A DNA stretch of 64,000 nucleotides from Equus caballus (GCF_041296265.1 NC_091689.1:6548001-6612000), one strand, 5' to 3'; positions 22,800 to 34,059 are shown, counted from the first letter of the stretch. A program made the numbers and translations. The notes: generated by a model not told the origin, from the sequence alone.

Positions 22800-23700
22800 G
22801 ATTTATAAGATTTTATGGCTCTTTTTCATGAGGCAAATAATACATGCTCATGGTGGAAAAATGAGAAAATATAGATAAGCAAAGAGAAAAATGTTGAAAT
22901 CGCCTAGGATTCCATGACTAACGTTTTAATTTATTTCTGTCTACTTTTCTCCCTTTTGCTTGGTCTCTGCCCACTGCTGGTCTCACATACAGACAATCTG
23001 CATGACAGTGGGAAGTGCAGGTGACCTATTTTCTGGTCATCTTTCCCCATAACTCGATTTTATATGGGTTTTACTTTGCACCCACTGGATTAATGGGGCA
23101 ATCTCTACTATTGACATTCATTGTAGGAAATTTGGAAAATCAAAAAGCTGGGACTAAAAACAGAAATAAAACTTAATCTCATGGGCCGGCCTGGCAGCGC
23201 AGCGGTTAAGTTCGCACGTTCCGCTTCAGTGGCCCGGGATTCGCCAGTTCAGATCCCGGGTGCGGACATGGCACCACTTGGCAAAAGCCATGCTGTGGTA
23301 GGCGTCCCACGTATAAAGTAGAGAAAGCTGAGCATGGATGTTAGCTCAGGGTCAGTCTTCCTCAGCAAAAAGAGGAGGATTGGCAATAGTTAGCTCAGGG
23401 TTAATCTTCCTCAAAAAAAAAAAAAAAAGAAACAAAAAACCTTAATCCCAGCACCAATCTCTCTCTGTCACACACACATACACACATATGCAAATACATA
23501 GAACACAACTGAAATTATATACATAGCTTTATATTTTGCTTTTTAAGGAGAAAACCTCTTCCATTTACTCAGTGAATATTCATTTTCCTATATTTTCAAG
23601 TGTTCTTCAAAAGTACCAATCTCCATAGCTGTTATTCCGTTAGCTGGATGTTACATCTGTATTTTTAATGTGCTGCAGGCTGTTTGGCGATAGGCAAACT
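22800..23700 (+). repeat. Old AT-rich interspersed repeat, family not assigned, split by ERE
   Basis: aaaatgagaaaatatagata, then aggaaatttggaaaatcaaa before the ERE, and tagctttatattttgctttt, cctcttccatttactcagtg after it, resemble a widespread old mammalian repeat. The same type recurs around the LTR at 59881-60396. The ERE at 23182-23440 lies inside it. Confidence 0.45.
23182..23440 (+). mobile_element. ERE SINE
   Basis: It begins gggccggcctggcagcgcag, has gttcagatcccgggtgcgg in the tRNA-like part and two gttagctcagggt units, and ends in an A-rich tail. Flanks cttaatctca (23172-23181) and cttaatccca (23441-23450) are the target duplication. It interrupts an older AT-rich repeat. Confidence 0.93.
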
Positions 23701-23754
23701 CTTAAAAGCTCAAGGTTCAAAGGATGATTCCCATATGGGCAAATGTTTCTTCTT

Positions 23755-23905
23755 TTTTAAACAACTCTATTGGAGTGGGATTTACATGCCGTTTTGTCCA
23801 CCCCCTAGTAAGTGTGATGACTTTTAGTAAATTTAGGTTGTTGTGCAACCATCACCACAGCCCAGTTTTCAAATATTTCCATCTCCCCAATGAGAAATTC
23901 TAAGC
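23755..23905. mobile_element. Old L1-like fragment
   Basis: aacaactctattggagtggg, cttttagtaaatttaggttg and tgtgcaaccatcaccacagc resemble a common old L1M segment. Short, and subfamily not assigned. Confidence 0.5.
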
Positions 23906-24239
23906 ACTTCAGCCAGGCTTAATAATTAGGAGAGAGGTCTGGGGCCTGGAACCATCTTTCTGCAGATCCAAAGCCCACACAGACAGTCACTCTCTCCCCA
24001 GCAAAGTATGACCCGCGTGCCCGGACAGGGAGTCAAGATGCCCGAGTTGCTTAGAGGGGGCCCCACCATCTCTTTGAACATCTCCTGAGGCCCATCAGGA
24101 GGCAGGACTTCCCTTGCCTGGACTTATCAGCTAATTTTAATGTTTGCATCTGGCATTCATTTCTTTTCCCTCTCTTCTTTCTTCTCCTCGGCTGTTTCCC
24201 TCCCCAATCCACCGAGGCTGAGACAGGTCATCCATCAGG

Positions 24240-24533
24240 CATCTCTGAGCATCTTGTCCTTTAGACACCAGCTCCATTTCTTCCACTCTTGCCTCCCTGC
24301 TGTCTGGTCTTCACCCTGCATCCAGAGGGACCCTGGTCCAAATCTCATCAGAGCCAGTCACTCTCCTGCTCAAAATCCTCCTCTGGCTCCCCATTACACT
24401 TGGGGTAAAATGTAGACTCCTTGGCGTGGCCTCTTCCCTGCCCAGTTCTCCAGCCTCATCCAGCACTCTCTTCTCTGCTCACTCTTCTCAGCCACATTGG
24501 TCTTCCTGCTGGTCCTAGCACCTGCCACACTTG
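24240..24533 (+). mobile_element. L2 LINE, 5' piece (split by LTR)
   Basis: cagtcactctcctgctcaaa, tcctctggctccccattaca, tggggtaaaatgtagactcc and ttcctgctggtcctagcacc follow L2. The match continues after the LTR at 25172. Confidence 0.85.
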
Positions 24534-25171
24534 TGAGACGGGTGGACAGCAGCCTTTAACGATGAGGTAGCTAGTAACTAAGGTTTTTTTTGGCAGTTAT
24601 TAATTGTAGCTTTCAGTTGTTCACCTGCCCGTTGTTAGCTGTGCTGCTGAGGTGATAAATTATCCCACTCCCATTAGGTTCCTCATAGATAAGATCCCTG
24701 ATGCTAGGGTTACCATGTTGGATGCCTGAGTTGTTTTTCAGAATTAAGAGTCAACTCCTGTCCAGTTCAGGCCAGTGGAGACCACCAACCCACCAACTGG
24801 GCCTGTGCAGGTGCCTGATAGGTGAACTCCTGACATCAGGGAGCCAAAAAGTCCACCCTCAGATCACATTAATGCCATCATTTTGTGAACACGTGTCCTG
24901 TGAAGAACCATGAAGCTTGCCTGTGCTGGCACAGATCATCAGCCACCTCAGTTCTCCTCACCTCCAATCATCTATTCCCACATTTCAGACCACTCTGCCC
25001 ATCCGCCCTACAAATATCCCTAGTCCCCATTTTCAGAGGGGTGGACTTGAGATTTGTTCTCCCTTCTCCTCGCTTGTCTGCTTTGTGAATAAATGCTTTC
25101 TCCACTGCAAACTCACTGTCTCGTTGATTGGCTTTTTGTGTGATAGGCAAAACAAACGTGGTTCTGTAAAG
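24534..25171 (+). mobile_element. Solo LTR fossil, ERV1-like, inserted in L2
   Basis: A 638-base segment flanked by the 4-base direct repeat cttg (24530-24533 and 25172-25175). It starts TG and has an AATAAA signal near 25089. Its middle (gagaccaccaacccaccaac, then ccaccctcagatcac) is shared with the minus-strand segment at 59881-60396. The L2 reads straight through once the segment and one cttg copy are ignored. A 4-base duplication is usual for class I (ERV1) elements. No internal viral region accompanies it. Age: older than ERE, younger than L2; old by its divergence from the second copy. Confidence 0.75.
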
Positions 25172-25415
25172 CTTGTTTCCACCCCAGGGCCTTTGCACCT
25201 GCTGTTCCCTTTTCATTTCCTTACTTCCTCATTTCATTTGATCTCTGTTCAAATGTCACCTCCTTGGAGAAGCCTTACTTGACTGCTTGATTGTAAAATA
25301 GCCCTGCCCTCCTGCCCCATCACTCCCTGTCCTTGTACCCTGCTTGCTGTGTTCCTCTTCATAGCATGACTTGCAGTTATATTCTAAGCTCAAACATTCA
25401 TTGAGTGAATGAATG
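25172..25415 (+). mobile_element. L2 LINE, 3' piece (split by LTR)
   Basis: cttgtttccaccccagggcc, tttgcacctgctgttccctt, tgttcaaatgtcacctcctt, gagaagccttacttgactgc and a gaatgaatg end: the continuation of the L2 at 24240-24533. Confidence 0.88.
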
Positions 25416-25604
25416 ATTAACTCATACACAATTTGCTTTGACTTATGGAGACATACCCATAAAAAGCATGACCTAGGGGATCTGAAACCATGATGGAGTG
25501 TGTGAGAAGAAGGCTGTGAATCCTTGTAGGGGGAAGGTGGTCTCTGGCATCTCCCTGTCTGGCTTCCAACCCACCATCTATAAGCTATGTTCATCTGGGC
25601 TAAC

Positions 25605-25740
25605 TAGGGGCTATTTATAATGCCCAGCTCTGGGGCCTCTGTGAAGACTAAAGGCCCTAATGTACGTAAAGTACTTCACACATAGGACCTAGGACATAGG
25701 ATGCATTTTAAGGAGTTGGCTGTTCTTCATTATCATCACT
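25605..25740 (+). mobile_element. MIR SINE 3' part
   Basis: gggcctctgtgaagactaaa, tgtacgtaaagtacttcaca and cataggatgcattttaagga fit the MIR 3' half. Confidence 0.6.
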
Positions 25741-25846
25741 CTACTTGTCAAATTAGGACCTAGAATCTTGACCAAGCCTGCTGAGAGGCTGCTTTGGCAT
25801 CACTAAAGAATTGCATGGGACAGTGTGGCACTCTCGCAGCGTAGGG

Positions 25847-25996
25847 CAGCGGTTCTCAAAGTGCGTTGCCCGGACCAGCTGCGTCAGCATCACCCCCAGA
25901 CTTCCGGGATCAAAAACCCTGGGGCGGGGCCCACGATCGGGGTTTAACCAGCCCTTTGGGTGCCTCTGATGCAGGCTCCCATTTGAGAACCACTTG
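25847..25996 (+). mobile_element. MER5A (hAT-Charlie MITE)
   Basis: Head cagcggttctcaaagtgcg, cagcatcacc and ggggcggggcccacgat in the middle, ggtttaacc, and tail ttgagaaccacttg: the MER5A order and spacing. No clear target duplication remains. Confidence 0.92.
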
Positions 25997-27596
25997 GATA
26001 AAGCAGAAAACTGGTCCCTGCAGACTGAGTCAGGCTCGCAGATATTTCGCATGGCCTGCATGATGGTGAAAATTTTGAAACTAGACGTCAGCATTTAAAA
26101 TTTTGGAGATTTCAGATAAAATCTCAGATTTCCATCTCCTCCATTGGCAAGAGTGGAGCAGGAGCTGCCCCTGAGACAGAGCGAGGAGTCTCTCATCTAC
26201 CGCATCCACCCCCACTCCCTGTCACGCTACACCCGGCAGGCTTGCGCACACCTACACCTGTCTCCACGCTGGGTGACATCTGTAATAGAACTGTTTATCA
26301 TGTCGCTCAACAGAAGCCCACCCTGTACAGATGGGGAAGCAGAACCCATGGTGGGGCGGTCAACTGTGTGCCTGTCATGACCTGGTCCAGATAGAGTACA
26401 AGGTGACGAGGCTCAGACCCGCTCTCTTGGGGGAACAAAGGCAAAGGGACCAGCTGATGGAACGAGGGCCTCCCAGAGCCCCTGGTCCTGCCAGTCCAGC
26501 CTAACACTCCAAGGTTCAGCCACATAGATGCTTTCAAAGGTGAGACTCTGGATGGTACAGACCACTTCCCTTTGCCTGGGAGTCTGGGTGTGAGGAAAGA
26601 GCTGGGAGCTGGTAGAAAGGGTCTGCTAATTGTCTCTGCTCTCAACGTGATGGAAACCCTGGGTGGGGAAGAGGAATGGGGGAGGGGGCTGTGCTGAAGA
26701 GGGCCCTGGACCTCTGCGGGGCCCAGCCAGGATATGAGGCTTTATCATGCAAAGCGAGCACCCCTCAGTGCAGTCAGAGCCACAGCCGAAGGAACAAAGG
26801 CACAGGGGTCAGCAAGGAACAAAGGCACAGGGGCCAGCGGCTAAAGTCATGACGGCATAGCAAAGGCAGCTTAACTCTGAGCCACCAGGGTTATTTACTT
26901 CACTTGGGAGGTGAGGGGCGGCTGGAGCCTGCAGGACCGGAGCTGGTTTCCAGGCCTTGGGGAAACCCCTTCCCGCAGGGCTGAGCCCCCGCCACGTGGA
27001 GACAGGGACTCAGTCCTTCCTGAACCCACCCTGCCCCCCTTCTCCTCCGGAGCTTGCCCTCCCTGAGCACCTCCTGGATGCCCCACTGTTTCAGGGACTC
27101 CCCTCCCGGGCATTCTTCCCACTGCTTTCTTTCCTCTTCCTCCTCCCTTCAGATCAACCCCACTCCCCCCTCAGGAATGTCTTTCCCCAGAAGTGACCCC
27201 GACCCTGCCTTGACACCCCTCCTCACTTAACCGGGGCCTGCTTCCCTCAGCTTCCCCTCCAGGCTCTGATTATAAAGCCATCTTTCTCCCTCACTTCCCC
27301 TCCTCTCCTCCCGGCCCGGGGACAGCCAGCACCTGTAGACAGCTCTGCTGCCTTCCACTTGTCCGCCTCCCCCAGCACCCCTCTGGTATACTACAGTGGA
27401 GGAGGGCCCCTCCCAAGAAGAGGACCCGATAGGGATCAGGGAGGGAGAGAAAGGGCTGTCTCGCGATTCCCAGGAGAAAAGTTATGGAAAGGATGGTGAG
27501 TGTGTGTGATCAAGAGCCAGTGGTGTTTGTTGGGGGTCAGAGGGTGTTGAAAAGCATGACGGGTAGAATTATGAGGAATGGTGATTTAACCTAAAA
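25997..27596. other. No gene recognised
   Basis: Unique-looking. It includes the 25-base duplication at 26791-26840 and a pyrimidine-rich stretch at 27000-27330. 22281-22799, 23906-24239 and 25416-25604 are likewise blank. Confidence 0.6.
26791..26840. repeat. 25-base tandem duplication
   Basis: Two adjacent 25-base units that both begin ggaacaaaggcacagggg and differ at three of the remaining positions. No other copies were seen nearby. Confidence 0.9.
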
Positions 27597-27849
27597 CAGT
27601 AGTTTCAAATGTTTTTGGCCATGACCCACCTTAAGGATTAAGGTGCGAATACACCTGAAACCTTAGTCTCACAGAACAATGCTTACCCTTAGTACATAGG
27701 ACACAATAATATTTTGTATTATTTTCCTCCATACTTGTCTTCTGTTGTGTAATTATAAGAAATATTTATTTAAAATGTGTAGTTTTAGACCTATTAAAGT
27801 GATTTCACGACCCGTTGGTGGTTCGTAGGCCACAGAGGGAAAAGCGATG
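27597..27849. mobile_element. hAT-like DNA transposon, AT-rich, subfamily unsure
   Basis: The ends are inverted: cagtagtttcaaatg with ggccatgacccacc at the left, and the reversed right end catcgcttttccctctgtgg with cctacgaaccacc. The 'atgacccac' block is typical of several hAT-Charlie MITEs. Flanks acctaaaa and gcctgaag are a weak 8-base duplication. Confidence 0.6.
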
Positions 27850-27924
27850 GCCTGAAGGTGGGCAGTTGAGAGGGAATTTATTACTGGTTTCTAAGTCTGC
27901 GAAGGGTGATTAATAAATGATAGC

Positions 27925-28115
27925 AGATAAGGATAGCTGACAGGCCAGCTCTGAGCACTTCACCGGCCGTCTTACGCAGCCTTACAAACCTGTGAGATAC
28001 CATTATTATCTGCAGTTTACAAATGAAGAATCGGACGCACCTCGAGCTTATAGCACGGTGTTGGGGCTGGTGGTCGGCAGAGCCAGGATTCAACCCTGGC
28101 AGCCTGTCGCAGAGC
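27925..28115 (-). mobile_element. MIR SINE
   Basis: ctgtgagataccattattat, ctgcagtttacaaatgaaga and gccaggattcaaccctggca: inverted MIR. Three GATA motifs lie just before it (about 27917-27935). Confidence 0.82.
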
Positions 28116-28689
28116 CCTGTCCCGGTTTTCTGCTATTCCCACACTGGGGGACAGTAGACATTTGAGTCATCCGTTCTTAGCTATGGGCTCCGTGCTCCAG
28201 GGTCACAAATGACTGGATGCGGCCCCTGCCACTTCTTGGGGGCTGGCAGACGTAACCAGACATGAAACAGAGAAGAACCAATATGACAGGACAGGAGGAA
28301 TCACAGAGCAGAGGCAGAGGTCACGGAGGCCAGACCTTCATTGCACGATGGCAAACTGAGGCCCCGGGACCCACGCAGTTGGAGGCAGAGCTTGGCAGGA
28401 ACCCAAGAGCTCTGGGCAACTTAATCTGCTCTCTTCCTCCAACGGCCTCCCTGCGGGGTTACGAGAAGCCAAGACTAGTGGACAGATATTTGTGGTCGCC
28501 TTCTGGGGATTCTTATGAGCAATATCATGAGTTCCTGGAGAAGCAGGCATGCGTCCAGGTCCGTTCTGCTGACCCCAGCACCTGGCACCAGGCTGGCATG
28601 CCATATACCTCCCGTAGGTCTCTCCTAGATCATCCACTTGGGATTCGTCTGAGCTGCCTTGCCACGTCTCCGCTAGTGTTTTCTTGCAT
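28116..28689. other. No gene confirmed; 150-codon frame at 28262-28714 (+)
   Basis: A frame of 150 codons spans most of this stretch, but it runs into the L2 end and shows no domain, so I treat it as chance. 28871-29311 is blank. 29440-29580 is very AT-rich. Confidence 0.5.
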
Positions 28690-28870
28690 TTGTCATTTAC
28701 ATCTTGAATTTTAGTTAATTCTCACTGCATTTTATATCCCCCCCAAATGACTAGAACTGTTAACCACCTTGAGGGTGTGGAATGTGTCAATTTGACTTCC
28801 TCCCAAGCCCTCAGTTGCCGTGCACAAGGCCTGTCCCTCAGCCGACTTGGATAAAGGAGTGAATAGACAG
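28690..28870 (+). mobile_element. L2 3' end fragment
   Basis: actagaactgttaaccacct, tgagggtgtggaatgtgtca, cctcccaagccctcagttgc and cttggataaaggagtgaata resemble the L2 terminus. Confidence 0.6.
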
Positions 28871-29311
28871 TGGGGGACGGCTCCAGACGGGAACCACCCA
28901 CTGAAGTGCTCCTCCTTGATCCCCAGCTTGAAGACGTTCACAAACATGCTCTTGTCTGCCGCCTTAGCAGCGTGCGGTAACCCCCCATCCAAGGATCGCC
29001 CCTGGATCTGGAGTGAGAGCAAGGACCTCAGAGGGATGACCTGATGGAGGCTTGGGGCTTCGTTTCAGCCCTTGGATAAAATAAGATTGTGTCATTGGTC
29101 CTGGCGGGCCTGGCCTTCCTGGGTCATTTAAAATAACTGTATGTCTGCTCCTGGATCCCTTCCCTGCCCCTGCATTTCTGAGGCTCCTGGCCCTCTGGCT
29201 TCTAGGAGCCTTGGCTGTTGGGAGGAGCTGGTGAGTCACTGGAGGGCAGGAGGAGGGGAGAAGCCAGACCACTCTCCTCCGTTCCTCCACTTCCTGCCGT
29301 GTCTCCCGGCG

Positions 29312-29336
29312 CAGCAGCAGCAGCAGCAGCAGCTGT
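29312..29336. repeat. (CAG)8 trinucleotide repeat
   Basis: Eight uninterrupted CAG/AGC units ending in ctg, in intergenic sequence. A shorter CAG run is at 45231-45243. Confidence 0.93.
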
Positions 29337-29582
29337 GTCCCCTCTGTGGCCCAGCTCCTTCTGGGCAGCCCCCTGCCATCGGTCTAGGGGTGTAGGGCAG
29401 CCAGGTTAATAAAGAAAACGCAGGGCGTTGGTTAAATTTGAATTTCAGATAAACCAGGTACAATTTTACACTCAATTTAAAAATTATTATTACTTAATTT
29501 TTTATTTTTTAAATTTTTCATTTATTTACTCAAATTATTATTACTCAATGATTACTCAAATTATTTTTAATTTTATGCTTTT

Positions 29583-29852
29583 TGTTGTTGTTGTTGTTGT
29601 TGTTTGGTTTTTTTTTTTTGAGGAAGATTAGCCCTGAGCTAACTACTGCCAGTCCTCCTCTTTTTGCTGAGGAAGCCTGGCTCTGAGCTAACATCCGTGC
29701 CCATCTTCCTCCACTTTATACGTGGGACGCCTACCACAGCATGGCTTTTGCCAAGTGGTGCCATGTCCGCATCCGGGATCCGAACCAGCGAACCCCGGGC
29801 CGCCAAGAAGCGGAATGTGCGAACTTAACCGCTGTGCCACCGGGCCGGCCCC
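29583..29852 (-). mobile_element. ERE SINE with (AAC)n tail microsatellite
   Basis: The inverted head gggccggcccc ends at 29852, and the gagctaac blocks are at 29636 and 29685. On the + strand the left edge is a (GTT) run of about seven units followed by poly-T, so on the element's own strand the tail is A-run then (AAC)n. The target duplication starts tatgct (29574-29579 and 29853-29858). Confidence 0.92.
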
Positions 29853-29889
29853 TATGCTGTTTTTTAATTATACTCTTTTATGCTCAACT

Positions 29890-29985
29890 TATTATTTAAA
29901 ATATAATTTTTTATTATAGTAAGATACACACAACATAGAATTTACCATTTTCAAGTGTACAATTCCGTAGCTTTATAAACTAAAT
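29890..29985. mobile_element. Old L1-like fragment
   Basis: agatacacacaacatagaat, ttaccattttcaagtgtaca and attccgtagctttat resemble the same old L1M segment seen near 17060 and 23780. It lies just after the ERE at 29583-29852. Confidence 0.45.
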
Positions 29986-30409
29986 TTTTTTACACCAAAA
30001 TTATTTATTCATCTGAAATTCAAATTTCTCCAGCCTCCTGCATTTTAGGTGGTAACTTTTACTGGGGAATCCTGGCTCCTCGGCACCTCAAGCTCCCTCC
30101 GCCCATGGAAGCTTGCATCTCCTCTGGAACCAAGTTCCTTCTTTAGCCTCTGAATAAAAGACCCAGAGGCGCCCCACCCCGCCCCCACCCTACTGATAGC
30201 CTGTGAGAAATAGCCACTCCCCACTCACGAGGGGACCAAAATCAGGTCCCCGAGTTAGCTGACCAGTTGCCAGGGGTCCTCCCAGCGCACCCGGCCCTGC
30301 TTTATCACCAGCCTCATTTTCCTCAGCAGCTCTTAATCCTCCCCAGTCCCAGAAACTGCCAGGTGCTTTTTAATTCTCAGGTGCACCCCCACCCCATCGC
30401 CGGGGTAAT

Positions 30410-30570
30410 TGATTCCGTGTGTCTGCCTGCCTTTGTCGCACGGCCCCGCCCCTCCCCCGCGGCCGCCCGCCCTCCGCCCACCTGCCTTCCTTCCTCGCAG
30501 TCCTCTTCTCGCCGAGCCCTTCCTGTTGCACGTCTGGCACGTCCCCTGCGTCTGCAGGCTCTCCTGCTCC
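30410..30570. other. Small GC-rich, CpG-containing patch with NotI site
   Basis: Contains ccccgcccctcccccgcggc and gcccgccctccgcccacctg: several Sp1/KLF-type boxes in inverted orientation and a GCGGCCGC at 30459-30466. It is the only CpG-dense spot outside the IGFBP2 region. No exon is evident. Confidence 0.6.
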
Positions 30571-32879
30571 GTCCCTGCCCCCTTTCAGGACAGGACAAAG
30601 GAAAGAAAAGAGTGGCTCTTGTTGCATTCACTACTTTTATTAATGAATGCATGAGCAAAAACAGCTGGCCCTGCAAACACTTCTGCGGAGCTGGGGTGTT
30701 GCAAAACGAGACAGAATCCTAGCGTTTTTGGTTCTGGAAGGGACCTTGGGAGCTAAGTAGTCTCACCCTTGGACAACACAGGGGCCCTCTCCCTGAGTCA
30801 CCCGACCCAGGCATGCCAGGAGAGCTTTGGGGACCCTCCAGGCTGGGCTGAGCGGCGAAGGTTAACAGTTCAGCCTTAGGAATTCAGACATGGGATTTTT
30901 CAGTGCCCAACTCAATCCTTCACATCCTCAGCCCGTGAACGAGTGTGCAGGGAGCTGGGTTCGTGCTCGGGGCCTTTGCACCACCACGAGATAGTTGTCG
31001 ACGCTGAAAGTAAGCTCCAGAAACTTTTAGAGCAATTTGCCGCCACAGTGCCATCCTAACGCATGATCATTGTTCTGGTCATTCTTTGTATTATTGTATT
31101 TTACAAAAGTGTCTGATGACACTGGGGGGCTGACTGGGCTTCCCCCAGAGGTAATCTGGGAAGCATTCTTTTAGAACACAACTCTGGAGCTGAGTCTGGG
31201 CTGGAAAAGAAGCTACATGTGCTAATGCTCAACCTCTCTGTGTGCATGGCAGTTTCTCCTCTGTGAATTCAGGATAATGATGGCTCCTACCTCCTGGGAT
31301 GGTTGGGAGAATTCCAGGAGGTCATCACAGGACCTCCGAGGAGTGCTTGACACACAGCCAGAGGTGTGTGTGGTAACTGTTCCTTTTTCTCAGGTGGGTC
31401 CTGATTTGAGTTGATAACCCACCAGGAACAAGGCTCACCCACCGTCTTTCTAGGCCCTCTGAGGACAGAGCTCTAGTCGCATTCTTTGTCTGCTGTTGTA
31501 GTGATTACTGATCTTGAAGTTCTCTCCCTACGAGTGGGAACAGTTCCCTCCTCACCCCGTATCTTAAATCACAGGAGGACCCAATGAAACATGGGCTCCA
31601 GCAACGAGTCAACAACTGTGGACCGTCCTGGAGGCCAGATGGACCAGAAGCAGAAGCCAAGGGCAGTACTCGGGTCTGAAGAGAAGGGGCCAAGCCCAGG
31701 GTGGAGAGGGTGACAGAACCAGGGTCACAGAATAGGAACTGCAATGGGGCCTCTGCAAGGGCAGCAGAGGATGGACCCAGGGGGATGAACAGGAGACGCA
31801 GGCTTAATTCCAGGAGGCAGTCCAGCTCCTCGAAGCAACCTTTAACATGCTGAATGTGCGCCTTCCTGCTCGAGCTTCTGGGAGGTTGAGATGTTTTTGA
31901 TGTCTGACAACTGCTGTTCACACCACAGCAGACCTCACTCGCCCCAGGAAGGGATGTCCTTGCAGATCCTGTCACTTGGTGGAGAGGAGGCATTGCCACG
32001 CCTTTTCTCTCCTTCTCCAAACGGGATTTTTTCTTTTGTCAGCAAGCTGTTGAGACTCTGGGACCCTGAGCAAGGCCTTTTGTCCTGGCTGCTCTTCCAT
32101 GCCCACCCTGACTCTCCCTTTCCTTTGTGTAACTCGACTGCTGGAAGAAGGGGTCCATACAGAACGCTGGCATCCCAGCCCTAACTCCTGTCGAGCTCTA
32201 TGGGGTGTGCTTTGTGCGATGTTTTCCTTTTCTTTTCTAAATCCTGAATTATTTACCAACATTTTCAAACTGGGAGAATTCATGCTAAAGTCTGGAGAAC
32301 TGGTTTCACTTTGAAAATTAGCCGGTTTGGCCACATTGAACCCTCGTTCCTGAGGCCACACTCATTTGGGGCTGAACAGCCGCTGACCTCCTTTGATGGC
32401 ACGTGAACTCTCCCTTTGCCACAGTCCCCACTGCTCCTAATTGTATGGCCTTTTGCCTATTTAACTGAGTTCTGTTAGCTTTCTGGTACACATCAACATT
32501 TGAGTTTGCAAACCCTTGTCCAAACTTTGGACTCTCACAAAGTCCTCGGTGAAAATCTTCTCTTAACTAATCATGGGGACGAGTGCTTTTTAATTCCTAC
32601 TCTGTACTCCACCCCCTACTTCTTTCTCTCCCCTAATCTCAGCTCCATTGGCCTTAGCACCTGCACAGCATTTCTAAATTATTTAGACCCTACGTAAAAG
32701 CCTTTCCTCATCCTGGGTCCCCTGCCTACTTGGATAAATATTAACATTTTCTATAAGGTGTAAAAGGCTCTCCAGAGTGTCTGGCATATAGAAGGAGTTC
32801 AGAAAATGGAAGCTGTGGTTACTGCTTTCGTGGTACCCTAGTTCTTCCAAGTACAGATTCCTAAGCCTCCACTGCAGTG
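30571..32879. other. No gene recognised apart from the MIR at 31155
   Basis: Unique-looking sequence. The 171-codon minus frame at 31505-32020 has no recognisable domain. 32560-32800 has faint LINE-like wording. 29990-30409 is also blank. Confidence 0.55.
31155..31390 (+). mobile_element. MIR SINE, diverged
   Basis: tctggagctgagtctgggct, tcctctgtgaattcaggata, atgatggctcctacctcctg and gagtgcttgacacacagcca. Confidence 0.72.
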
Positions 32880-33515
32880 CCGCCCTGCAACTCAAGACCT
32901 CGCTCTCGTCTTTTCTCCATGGACACAGCCACAGCTTTCTAACTGGCTGCTCCGACCCTGCCTGGTCCCCTTCACACCTTTCTGCCCACATTGAGATCGA
33001 GCTAAAATGCAGTTTTGTCCGTGTTACTCTTCTGCTTAAAACCTTCAATGCCGCTGTTTTGATGTGAGAGGGTTCGAGATTCTTCATGGGACTTGAAAGT
33101 GGCTCCAAGACCCAGCCCCTCCCTACTGCTGCACCTCCACCCCCCATCCTCGTCTTATGCTTGACTTCCCATCAACACCAAACCACCAGCGTTTCCCCCA
33201 GCACTCCAAGCTGCATCTACCTCCGTGCCTTTGTCTGTGCTGTTCCAGTGGCCTGGATTACCTTTCCCAGCCCTACCACCTCTTACCTGCCTCTATACTC
33301 ATTTCCTGGGTCTCACCACCACCAGCAAGCCCTTCCCGTGCTGAGGATGCCTGCCACACTGCCCTGGAGATCTTTAGCACTGTGCCCGCCCCCTCATCCC
33401 ACAAAGCCAGCCCGCATTGTTTGTGTGGCAGGACCTTGAGGATGGGAACGGCCTGAGTCCCGTTCCTGTTTCTAGCCCCCAAGCACGGCAGGGGCTTCGT
33501 CACCGCACATCAGAT
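32880..33515 (+). mobile_element. L2 LINE remnant
   Basis: tttctaactggctgctccga, cgtgttactcttctgcttaa, aaccttcaatgccgctgttt, ccgtgcctttgtctgtgctg and ttcccgtgctgag lie in L2 order over 600 bases. The apparent 117- and 99-residue frames inside it are not genes. Confidence 0.75.
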
Positions 33516-34059
33516 GAGTGAACAGGTAGGTAAAGGACGTCTCTGATCAGAAAGTAACTTCTCAGCCCAGTCCTGCATGCTTCCAGAGGAGAGGTGAGTG
33601 AGTGGCACGGACAGGGCCCTCTGGTGAGCAGCTCCAACTTCTGGAGGCTGGAGGGTTGCTGCCCAGCGTTCTTCTAGAGAAAGGCTTGTGGCTCATTTCA
33701 CCCTACTCCTTCTCCAGGATTTCACATCGCAGTGGCTTCTGTGTTTCATCACAGGTGCACTGGCCAAAGACGTGGGCTGTCTGAGGTCAACATTCTGTCT
33801 TTGTCCCTGTCATATGCACCTATCCTATGACTCCAAGGGTCCCGCTTTGAGGTTTATGTGCCATGGGACCCCTGCCCACAGCTCTCGATCCCCTGCGCTG
33901 TCACTTTTTAAGCAAGGGCGGTTTGCACAGATCAGATGAGAGGATCGCTAGAAGTATGGGGCACAGGGAGTGGTGGTGTGACAGAGTCATTCCCATGGCA
34001 GATCCTGTCGGACCAGGCCCAGGCCAGGTCTGGACGCACGGGGGTGAGTGTGATAGACA

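Noticed and set aside
23182-23440. tRNA gene suspected from B-box-like text
   Set aside because: The A/B-box sequence belongs to the tRNA-derived head of the ERE SINE. The same applies to the other seven copies.
24534-25171. Full endogenous retrovirus between the LTR copies at 24534 and 59881
   Set aside because: The two LTRs are in opposite orientation, each has its own 4-base duplication, and no viral internal region lies beside either.
28262-28714. 150-codon frame (+)
   Set aside because: No recognisable domain, runs into an L2 end, and lacks any promoter or exon signal.
29312-29336. CAG repeat as a polyglutamine coding tract
   Set aside because: It lies in intergenic sequence, and the surrounding frames are short and lack any domain.
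31505-32020. 171-codon frame (-)
   Set aside because: No domain or homology that I can recognise; no CpG or promoter context.
33086-33456. Frames of 117 and 99 codons (+)
   Set aside because: They lie wholly inside an L2 remnant, in no consistent relation to the L2 protein.
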